NCBI GenBank assembly: GCA_902786665.1
Contig: CADADN010000019.1
Coordinates: 1-55,049, forward strand
Origin: an uncultured Prevotellaceae bacterium
GTDB lineage: Bacteria > Bacteroidota > Bacteroidia > Bacteroidales > Bacteroidaceae
Length of the DNA stretch: 55,049 nt
Direction of reading: 5' to 3'
Below are positions 48,480 to 55,049 of this stretch, one piece after another; within the stretch, counting starts at the first letter, position 1, and every line of letters begins with the position of its first letter. The notes under the pieces were generated by a model. That model was not told the origin of the DNA, ran no database searches, and saw only the letters and a list, made by a program, of their open reading frames with translations. Made by a program: the position numbers and the translations under genes.

Positions 48480-49961
48480 ATGGAAAATGGCAAATGCTTC
48501 TTCGCGGTCGACCTAGGAGCCACCAGTGGCCGCACCATCATCGGGACACTCACCGATGGCAAATTCTCATTAGAGGAACTCACCCGATTCGACAACAACC
48601 TCATACAGACGGGAGGACGCTTCTACTGGGACATCTACGCCCTCTATCTCGAAATCATCAAGGGTCTGAAACTCGCTGCACAAAACAACATTCCCATCAC
48701 CTCCATTGGCATCGACACATGGGGGGTGGACTTCGTCTTCGTGGGTGACGATGGTGCCATCCTGCGAAATCCCCGTGCGTACCGCGACCCACATACCATG
48801 GGCGTGATGGAGGAGTTTTTCGACAAATGCATGGACAAGAAAAAGGTATATGACATCACTGGCATACAGTTCATGAATTTCAATTCCCTCTTCCAACTCT
48901 ATGCCATGCGTCGCAACGAGGATTCAGCCATGCGGCAAGCCGCAAAGGTGCTCTTCGTGCCCGACTGCCTCAGCTACATGCTTACAGGCAAAATGGTGTG
49001 TGAATACACCATCGCGTCTACATCCCAAATCCTTGACCCGCGCACCAAGGAACTTGACGACAGTCTTCTGAAAAGCGTAGGACTCAAGCGAGAGCAGTTT
49101 GGCGAGATGGTCAACCCCGCCACCGTCATCGGAACACTTACCGAGGAGGTGCAGGCCCTCACGGGGTTGGGTGCGGTGCCAGTCATCGCCGTCGCAGGCC
49201 ACGACACAGCAAGTGCCGTGGCTGCCGTGCCGGCATGTGATGAGCAATTTGCCTACCTCAGCAGCGGGACCTGGAGCCTGATGGGCATCGAGACCAAGGA
49301 AGCTGTCATCAACGAAAAAAGTTTTGCCTACAATTTCACCAACGAGGGTGGCATAGAGGGCACTACACGATTCTTGAAGAACATCTGCGGCATGTGGCTC
49401 TATGAGCGTTGCAGGAAAGAGTGGACTGATGCACCCAAGTCGCACCCCGAGCTGCAGAAAAAGGCAATGGAGGTGAAACCTTTCCAAAGCATCATCAACC
49501 CTGACGATTCCTCTTTCGCCAATCCCGTATCCATGGTACAGGCCATACAGGACTATTGCCGCAAGACCAACCAATATGTGCCGGAGGGCTATGCCGAGGT
49601 ATGCAGGTGCATCTTCGATAGTCTCGCGCTCCGTTACAGGCAGGTCTTTACATGGCTCAAAGAGTTCGCCTCATTCCCCATCAAAACCCTGCACGTCATC
49701 GGAGGCGGGTCGCTCAACCCCTATCTCAACCAGTTCACGTCAAACGCCACAGGGGTGGAGGTGCTCGCCGGCCCACAGGAATGCACGGCCATCGGCAACA
49801 TCATGCTCCAAGCCAAGGCGTGTGGCGTAGTGAGCGACATCTGGGAGATGCGCAAAATCATCGCCGATAGCATTTTGATGAAGCGCTTCACACCCCAGGA
49901 CAAAGAGCAATGGGACGAGGCTTTCCAACACTATCTTGAAGTGACAAAACAGCTCTCATAG
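48480..49961 (+). CDS. rhaB: Rhamnulokinase
   Basis: 493 residues of the FGGY kinase family, converting L-rhamnulose to L-rhamnulose 1-phosphate with ATP. N-terminal phosphate loop FAVDLGATSGRTIIG at about 8-22, IGIDTWGVDFVFVGDDG at about 76-92, hinge/phosphate-2 LSSGTWSLMG at about 260-269, adenine-binding HVIGGGSLNPYLNQ at about 405-418. Rhamnulokinases differ from other FGGY kinases in having SGR in the first loop, seen here. It is followed after 100 bp by the isomerase gene and then the permease on the same strand. Confidence 0.92.
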   Translation: MENGKCFFAVDLGATSGRTIIGTLTDGKFSLEELTRFDNNLIQTGGRFYWDIYALYLEIIKGLKLAAQNNIPITSIGIDTWGVDFVFVGDDGAILRNPRAYRDPHTMGVMEEFFDKCMDKKKVYDITGIQFMNFNSLFQLYAMRRNEDSAMRQAAKVLFVPDCLSYMLTGKMVCEYTIASTSQILDPRTKELDDSLLKSVGLKREQFGEMVNPATVIGTLTEEVQALTGLGAVPVIAVAGHDTASAVAAVPACDEQFAYLSSGTWSLMGIETKEAVINEKSFAYNFTNEGGIEGTTRFLKNICGMWLYERCRKEWTDAPKSHPELQKKAMEVKPFQSIINPDDSSFANPVSMVQAIQDYCRKTNQYVPEGYAEVCRCIFDSLALRYRQVFTWLKEFASFPIKTLHVIGGGSLNPYLNQFTSNATGVEVLAGPQECTAIGNIMLQAKACGVVSDIWEMRKIIADSILMKRFTPQDKEQWDEAFQHYLEVTKQLS

Positions 49962-49973
49962 TATCCCTGTTTT

Positions 49974-50027
49974 TCCTAGTATTCCTAGGACCTCCTATCA
50001 TCTCCTAAGACCACCTGGTATCTTCTA
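49974..50027. repeat. 10-bp TCCTA array between rhaB and rhaA
   Basis: TCCTA at 49974, 49983, 49993 and 50003, then degenerate ACCTG at 50013 and TTCTA at 50023, steps of 9, 10, 10, 10 and 10 bp. Same core and orientation relative to the downstream gene as the arrays at 16910 and 19057. Confidence 0.7.
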
Positions 50028-50061
50028 AAAAATCTTAATCCTCATAACTAAAACAAGCAAA

Positions 50062-51312
50062 ATGAAAGCAGAATTGATTGAAAAAGCCTATGCCGTGGCG
50101 AAAGAGCGCTATGCAGCCATAGGTGTTGACACCGACAAAGTAGTTGCCGAACTTGAGAAGCAGCAAATCTCTCTCCATTGCTGGCAGACCGACGACGTGG
50201 TTGGCTTCGAGCGCAACGAGGCACTTTCCGGTGGCATACAGACCACGGGTAACTACCCAGGGCGCGCTCGCAATATTGACGAGGTGAGAAAAGACATCGA
50301 ATTTGTCAAGACCCTCCTCGCTGGCAACCACCGGCTCAACCTCCACGAAATCTATGGCGACTTCGGTGGAAAGTTCGTCGACCGCGACCAAGTGGATGTG
50401 GAGCACTTCCTCAGTTGGATGGAATGGGCTAAAGAGAACAATATGAAGCTTGACTTCAATTCCACTTCCTTCTCACACCCCAAGAGTGGCAACCTCACGC
50501 TCTCCAACCCCGACAAAGCCATACGCGACTTCTGGATTGAGCACACCAAGCGTTGCCGCCGCATCGCCGACGCTATGGGAAAGGCCCAGGGCGACCCTTG
50601 CATCATGAACATCTGGGTGCACGACGGTTCGAAAGACGTCCCCGTGCAGAGAAAGAAATATCGTGAAATCCTTGCTGCCTCACTCGATGAAATCATGGAG
50701 GAGAATTTGCCTGACATGAAGGCTTGCTTCGAGGCCAAACTGTTCGGCATCGGATTGGAAAGCTACACCGTGGGCTCACACGACTTCTACACCGCATACT
50801 GCGCCACACGCAAGCAGATGTACACCCTCGACACCGGACATTACGAGCCGACGGAGAACGTCTCCGACTTTGTCTCCACCTTGTTGATGTACGTGCCTGA
50901 ATTGATGCTCCATGTCAGCCGTCCCGTGCGCTGGGACTCCGACCATGTCACCATCATGAATGACCAGACGCTCGACCTTTTCAAGGAACTCGTACGCAGC
51001 GAAGGACTTCACAGGGCACATGTGGGACTCGACTATTTCGACGCTTCCATCAACCGCATCGGTGCCTACATCATTGGTGCAAGGGCCACTCAAAAGTGCA
51101 TCCTGCAGGCTTTGCTCGAACCTGTTGCCAAACTCCGTGAATATGAGGACAATGGACAATATTTCGAGAGGCTCGCACTTATGGAAGAGGCCAAGTCGAT
51201 GCCCTTTGGTGCCGTATTCGACTATTTCAACCTCAAGAACGATGTGCCGGTGGGAGAGGAGTTCATCGCTGCCATCCAGCGTTATGAAGACGAGGTGACA
51301 TCCAAGCGTTAA
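50062..51312 (+). CDS. rhaA: L-rhamnose isomerase
   Basis: 416 residues; interconverts L-rhamnose and L-rhamnulose using two divalent metals. TIM-barrel isomerase with family motifs WQTDDVVGFE near the start, GNYPGRARNIDEVRKDIE, LDFNSTSFSHPKSGNLTLSN at about 132-151, and the metal/His cluster HVSRPVRWDSDHVTIMND at about 278-295 (His, Asp, Asp). Length matches the usual ~420. In some Bacteroides work this gene is named rhaI; I use the general symbol. Second gene of the rhaB-rhaA-permease group. Confidence 0.93.
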   Translation: MKAELIEKAYAVAKERYAAIGVDTDKVVAELEKQQISLHCWQTDDVVGFERNEALSGGIQTTGNYPGRARNIDEVRKDIEFVKTLLAGNHRLNLHEIYGDFGGKFVDRDQVDVEHFLSWMEWAKENNMKLDFNSTSFSHPKSGNLTLSNPDKAIRDFWIEHTKRCRRIADAMGKAQGDPCIMNIWVHDGSKDVPVQRKKYREILAASLDEIMEENLPDMKACFEAKLFGIGLESYTVGSHDFYTAYCATRKQMYTLDTGHYEPTENVSDFVSTLLMYVPELMLHVSRPVRWDSDHVTIMNDQTLDLFKELVRSEGLHRAHVGLDYFDASINRIGAYIIGARATQKCILQALLEPVAKLREYEDNGQYFERLALMEEAKSMPFGAVFDYFNLKNDVPVGEEFIAAIQRYEDEVTSKR

Positions 51313-51329
51313 CCCCAAACATAAGTGTC

Positions 51330-52679
51330 ATGGCAAAAAATGAAGGAAGCTTGAGAAGCACGATTGCCGTGTCTCTCACCAATTATCTTGATGCCGGGGC
51401 CATCGTGGCGGGGGCAAGTGGTCTCTCGCTTTGGCAAAACTACCTTGACTTGAAGGAGATGCACCTCGCATGGTTGAACTTCATCAGCGCCAACTGTCTT
51501 GGTGCCGCCATAGGTGCCATCATCGGAGGGTTCCTTGCTGACAAGTTTGGTAGGAAGTTCATATACACTTACAACCTGTTGGTCTACATGCTGGGCGTGG
51601 CGCTCGTCATCAGCAGCGTCAACTTCCCCATGCTGCTTTGCGGGTTCCTCATCACGGGAATCTCTGTCGGCATAGGTGTTCCAGCTTCTTGGACCTATAT
51701 CTCTGAAAGTTCCGAGGTGAACAACCGTGGACGCAACATCTGCATCTCTCAAATGTCATGGGGATTCGGCCCGATGGTCATCCTGCTGTTGGGAATGCTC
51801 TTCGCCCCAGGGGGATACCTCTTCGGATGGGTGGAAAGTGTGGCACACGCAATAGGTGGCGATGCACTCACTACAAATGCTGTCAACGTGTTCAGTTCGC
51901 GAATAGTGTTCTTCTCGCTCTTCGTCATCGCGTTCATCGCATGGAACCTGCAGCGCAAGCTTGATGAGAGCAGCGAGTGGAAGGCTGCCAAGGCTGCAGC
52001 CAAGGAAAAGGGCGAGGACACGGGATTGCTCCACGCCATCGGAGTGTTGTTCTCCAACAAGATAGCCGTCCGCACCGTCATCTTCCTGGCTACCATCTAT
52101 CTTACCTGGAACCTGGTGGCTTCCGTCATGGGATTCTTCCAACCACACATCTACGAGACTGCTGGCGGGGTGAGCAACGAGCAAGCCAATTGGATGAACT
52201 GCATACAATGGGCCATCATCGTCGGCGTGACGTTTGTCGTTTCGAAAATCATCGACAAGACATCCCACAAGGGCATTTACACCTTTGGCCTGCTTGTGGC
52301 CATATTGGCGTGGGTGATCATCGTCACAGTGGGTGTCAACGGCACTATGGGACTTTGGCTGTTTGCCGTCCTCTGGGGTGTTCAGGGTGGTGCCTCACCG
52401 CAGATTTTCTATGCTCTCTGGGGCTCAGAACTCTTCCCCGCAAAGTTCCGTGCCGGTGCACAAGGCTTGATGTTCTTCATCGTGCGCGGTTTGTCGGCTG
52501 TGTGGGGACTTGTGTTCGCACGCATCTATGGTGAGCACGGTGAGGGCTTCACCATTGCCGCATATTGCATGATCGCACTCTTGGCCATCTCGCTCATCGT
52601 CGGCTTCATCGGTTGCCCCAACACTCGTGGACGCAAGCTCGATGACATTGCAAAAGAGCGATACGGGGAAGACTATTGA
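51330..52679 (+). CDS. MFS sugar transporter, probable rhamnose permease
   Basis: 449 residues with about 12 hydrophobic helices. MFS motif in the loop between TM2 and TM3: GGFLADKFGRKF at about 66-77; TM4-5 ISVGIGVPASWTYISESSE, PESx-type sugar porter loop; second half VSKIIDKTSHKG and LWGSELFPAKFRAGAQGL at about 367-384 (sugar-porter E-x-F-P motif with R downstream). It is a sugar-porter-type MFS protein, not the RhaT (drug/metabolite superfamily) rhamnose-proton symporter, but sits 17 bp after rhaA and is its evident uptake protein. Alternatively it takes up another sugar from the same pathway. Confidence 0.8.
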   Translation: MAKNEGSLRSTIAVSLTNYLDAGAIVAGASGLSLWQNYLDLKEMHLAWLNFISANCLGAAIGAIIGGFLADKFGRKFIYTYNLLVYMLGVALVISSVNFPMLLCGFLITGISVGIGVPASWTYISESSEVNNRGRNICISQMSWGFGPMVILLLGMLFAPGGYLFGWVESVAHAIGGDALTTNAVNVFSSRIVFFSLFVIAFIAWNLQRKLDESSEWKAAKAAAKEKGEDTGLLHAIGVLFSNKIAVRTVIFLATIYLTWNLVASVMGFFQPHIYETAGGVSNEQANWMNCIQWAIIVGVTFVVSKIIDKTSHKGIYTFGLLVAILAWVIIVTVGVNGTMGLWLFAVLWGVQGGASPQIFYALWGSELFPAKFRAGAQGLMFFIVRGLSAVWGLVFARIYGEHGEGFTIAAYCMIALLAISLIVGFIGCPNTRGRKLDDIAKERYGEDY

Positions 52680-52706
52680 TAATTAATAATTTATAATTAA
52701 TAATTT

Positions 52707-52740
52707 AGAGGATTGAGAATGGCCCAATTTTCAATCCTCT
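52707..52740 (+). terminator. Terminator of the rhaB-rhaA-permease transcript
   Basis: AGAGGATTGAGAAT (52707-52720) pairs with ATTTTCAATCCTCT (52727-52740), 14 bp with one G-T wobble, then ATCTTTTTCAT. Confidence 0.8.
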
Positions 52741-52777
52741 ATCTTTTTCATCCTATGAGATAGAAAGATAAAAAGAT

Positions 52778-52820
52778 GCCAAGAATGTCCTGGTGACAAA
52801 TCCGTCAGAACATTCTTGGC
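52778..52820 (-). terminator. Terminator of rhaD
   Basis: GCCAAGAATGT (52778-52788) pairs with ACATTCTTGGC (52810-52820), with a further TGAC/GTCA pair inside; read on the minus strand it is followed by ATCTTTTTATC. Confidence 0.75.
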
Positions 52821-52851
52821 TGTTATTGATAATCCTAATAGTCGATTATGC

Positions 52852-53661
52852 TTATTTTGGCAGGTTGAAAGCCACGCTCATTTCCTTCATCTGCTCCTGG
52901 CTCATTCCTTCCGGCTCGAAGCCCATGCACTTGGCGTTGAAATAAATCTTTGCGCTTTTCACCAACACGTCTATCTGGTCGAAGGCATCCATCACGTCGA
53001 GGCCTTGGGCGAATACGCCATGCTTTTCCCAAAGCACCACGTCGTAGTCATCAAGTTCCTTCAATGTGGCATCGGCAAGTTCCACACTACCTGGCAAGGT
53101 GTAAGGGATGATGCCCAGGCCTAATGGACAGAAAGCTTTCGTTTCAGGAATCATACTCCACAGCAAATTGGAGAGTACGTCCTTCTCCAGGAACGCACGG
53201 TTGTGACTCATCGCCACGAGTTCGATGGGGTGGGTGTGCACTGTGGCGTTGTAGGTTGAACCTTTCTCTATCAGATGGTTGTGGACGGTGAGGTGCGAGG
53301 GCAGTTCACTCGTAGGTTGCACCAGGTTATCGGCGATGATTACATAACTGGCACAGTCGTCGAGGATTCGGATGACGCTGCCATTGTCCATCGGCCAGCG
53401 GGCGAGGTCGCGCATACGCTTGCCGGTGCCTTTACAGTAGAAATAGCAACCTTTCAGGTGGGGCAGGGCGGTGCCGATGGCCTTCACCTCGCTGAGGGCG
53501 GGAAGGTTCCTCACTTCGTCATCAACAAACGCGGTGATGTTCACGGTGATGTTGCCGCCATTACGCTCGGCCCAACCGTTTTGCCACAAATAGCCGGCCA
53601 CTTCTGCTATCTTCTCCACCTCTTTTTGCAAGGCGGGACGGCCTTCTAAAATACTTTTCAT
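52852..53661 (-). CDS. rhaD: Rhamnulose-1-phosphate aldolase
   Basis: 269 residues, class II aldolase; splits L-rhamnulose 1-phosphate to dihydroxyacetone phosphate and L-lactaldehyde. N-terminal NGWAERNGGNITVN at about 29-42, phosphate-binding SELPSHLTVHNHLI at about 117-130 (catalytic Glu), Zn ligands HTHP at about 142-145 and the third His in WEKHGVFAQG at about 208-217. Length agrees with the ~275-residue E. coli enzyme. It is on the opposite strand to rhaB-rhaA and convergent with the permease gene; 202 bp after the AraC-type regulator. Confidence 0.92.
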   Translation of the reverse strand: MKSILEGRPALQKEVEKIAEVAGYLWQNGWAERNGGNITVNITAFVDDEVRNLPALSEVKAIGTALPHLKGCYFYCKGTGKRMRDLARWPMDNGSVIRILDDCASYVIIADNLVQPTSELPSHLTVHNHLIEKGSTYNATVHTHPIELVAMSHNRAFLEKDVLSNLLWSMIPETKAFCPLGLGIIPYTLPGSVELADATLKELDDYDVVLWEKHGVFAQGLDVMDAFDQIDVLVKSAKIYFNAKCMGFEPEGMSQEQMKEMSVAFNLPK

Positions 53662-53705
53662 ACTTGTTGTAAACTTATGGGTGTTTTTTTAGTTTTTCTT
53701 GAACG

Positions 53706-53713
53706 CAAAGGTA
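53706..53713 (-). promoter_or_regulatory. -7 box of rhaD
   Basis: TACCTTTG on the minus strand; predicted start about 53699, leader about 38 nt. No clear -33 TTG, consistent with activation by the adjacent AraC-type protein. Confidence 0.55.
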
Positions 53714-53863
53714 AAGCTTTTCCATCAACCGACACATCGCATTTTGACTTTTTTCCCAAGCATTTTGATTTATGGAAACGGGATTGTTTCCATCTCGCCG
53801 AAAGAAAGCCAGAAGAACCGAGTTTTTCCTATTGCCATAGAAGCCAAAGACACTTTCCACTCC

Positions 53864-54739
53864 TCAGGAGTTATGCTCCCTGAACTCGCTTGGCTTCTGC
53901 CCTGTTTTCATCCTGAATTTCGAGGAGAAATAATCCGGTGATTCAAAATTCAGGCGATAGGCAATTTCCTTAATACTCATTTTTGTAGTCGAGAGCAACT
54001 CTTTTGCTCGTTGAAGCCTCAAGTCTTGCTGGTAGAGGGCAGGCGACAACCCTGTATATTCCTTGAATAGTTTGCGGAAATTGGAATAGCTCACCCCCAT
54101 GTCCTCTGCCAACCGCTGAATGGTGAGGTCGCTCTCAAGTGCCTCGCGGATGCGTAGTCGAGCGCGACTGATCATCTCCACATGCGACTGGTTCTTGTTC
54201 AGCACGATGTTGCGTTCCAAGGCATACATCATGCCAATGAGATGGTTGACAATGCCTGCAAGCAACTGCTGTGAATAGGCTGCCTCTTCTTGGGCGGCTT
54301 TCAAGGCTCTTTTGTAGAGTTCGACGATTTCGGCAGAGAATCCTATCCTGTAGATGGGCTTCTCCGGACGCAGGAAGCCACCTTGCACTCGGTCGTCCAT
54401 ATTGCGTCCCTTGAAACCAATCCAATAGCTTTTCCAATGGGAATGGGGCAAAGGACCATAACTGTGCCACACTCCTGGGAAGAGGAGGAAGATGTCGCCC
54501 GCCTTGATGCGTGTCTCGCCAGTGACCGCACTGCGGAAGAATCCTTCACCCTCAAGGAGGTAAAGCATTTGGTATTCGTTCAGCTCTCGTCCTTTGTCCA
54601 TATCGAAAAAATAACCGTCGGCATGACCTTTGGTGGGATAGGGCTCGTTGACCCCCACTTCGTCATACCCCACTGTACTCACCGTGAGCCCCCACATGGC
54701 ATCGCGGTCGTTGGTTACTAAGTATTTGCTGTTTTGCAT
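53864..54739 (-). CDS. rhaR: AraC-family regulator of the rhamnose locus
   Basis: 291 residues. N-terminal cupin (about 20-125: GHADGYFFDMDKGRELNEYQ, IKAGDIFLLFPGVWHSYGP) for sugar sensing, helical linker (EEAAYSQQLLAGIVNHLIG), and C-terminal double helix-turn-helix about 195-288: TIQRLAEDMGVSYSNFRKLF and SIKEIAYRLNFESPDYFSSK, ending in the FRMKTGQKPSEFR motif. Probably the rhamnose-responsive activator of rhaD and rhaB-rhaA-permease. Symbol by context and family resemblance, not by direct match. Confidence 0.8.
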   Translation of the reverse strand: MQNSKYLVTNDRDAMWGLTVSTVGYDEVGVNEPYPTKGHADGYFFDMDKGRELNEYQMLYLLEGEGFFRSAVTGETRIKAGDIFLLFPGVWHSYGPLPHSHWKSYWIGFKGRNMDDRVQGGFLRPEKPIYRIGFSAEIVELYKRALKAAQEEAAYSQQLLAGIVNHLIGMMYALERNIVLNKNQSHVEMISRARLRIREALESDLTIQRLAEDMGVSYSNFRKLFKEYTGLSPALYQQDLRLQRAKELLSTTKMSIKEIAYRLNFESPDYFSSKFRMKTGQKPSEFREHNS

Positions 54740-55049
54740 AGTCGTCGTGTCTTCTGATATCTAATGATTGCCGCTATAGAACATTCAAAGTGTCTCTGTT
54801 ATCCCAGATGTCTAAACCATCCAGCGTATTGACGTAGCAAAATTAGCAATTTTATGCGAATCTCAAAAATTTTGAAACACCATTTTTCATTTTGTCCCTA
54901 ATTCTTCTGATAATCGCTAAATGGTTGCATGACGCCATCAGACCGTTTGCATTAATTAAAACTTTCCCAATAGGTTGTACTATACATTTTGACCTCAATC
55001 CATCAAAAATCCACGTATTTAGGTGTTTGCAATGACAAGAAAGGGCATT
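54740..55049. other. Upstream region of the AraC-type regulator
   Basis: 310 bp without a gene. A TAATTTTG -7 box on the minus strand (54838-54845) would give a leader of about 90 nt for the regulator. Nothing else recognised; the plus strand to the window end is AT-rich. Confidence 0.5.

Overview
The window looks like chromosome of a gut-type Bacteroidales species, most likely Prevotellaceae. The reasons are the many Bacteroidetes-type promoter elements (-7 box TAnnTTTG, some with a -33 TTG about 19-20 bp upstream), SusC/SusD and FecR-type trans-envelope genes, TonB receptors with STN and carboxypeptidase-regulatory N-termini, fimbrillin-like and single-dockerin proteins, and secreted proteins ending in a short tail of the type GRRV..GIYI..GRKFVVK. 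Most genes have a balanced to slightly GC-rich composition. The first ~5 kb look more AT-rich by eye.

Layout. (1) 1-6.2 kb: an accessory island against the 3' end of a tRNA-Ser(UGA). It holds an McrB-like GTPase with probable modified-DNA reader domains, its McrC nuclease, a small single-TM acidic repeat protein, a frameshifted secreted double zinc-ribbon-like gene and the 3' remnant of a conjugative relaxase. (2) 6.5-10.4 kb: a leftward run of four exported proteins, including a CE1-type esterase with a lectin-like domain. (3) 10.3-11.3 kb: a repeat-rich, gene-poor stretch with a 12-bp GTGAC array and several palindromes. (4) 11.2-16 kb: a lipoprotein with a small upstream ORF, then an ECF sigma factor / anti-sigma / TonB receptor unit. 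(5) 16-23.4 kb: an exported flavodoxin, a MuiA-like protein carrying a SusC-like insertion, a dynamin-like GTPase with its DUF697 membrane partner, and a YiiX-type papain-fold enzyme with a small lipoprotein. (6) 23.7-39.1 kb: a co-directional six-gene run with a 3359-residue secreted LamG protein, a lipoprotein sharing its modules, a dockerin-fimbrillin protein, a small KP-type peptide, a Ser/Thr kinase with Sel1 repeats and another exported protein. (7) 39.2-42.3 kb: TolC-like protein translationally coupled to a DUF2207 membrane protein. (8) 42.6-48.1 kb: SusC-like receptor, SusD-like lipoprotein and a secreted ENPP-type phosphodiesterase. (9) 48.5-54.7 kb: an L-rhamnose catabolic locus (kinase, isomerase, MFS permease; aldolase and AraC regulator on the opposite strand).

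The most unusual pattern that crosses gene boundaries is a set of four intergenic arrays with a 9-10 bp period (one helical turn) built on TCCTA/TCTATAG. Each lies upstream of a co-directional gene and reads in the same orientation relative to it. The most system-like candidate is the 23.7-39.1 kb surface-protein/kinase run. All functional statements come from reading the sequence and remembered family features; no database search was possible.
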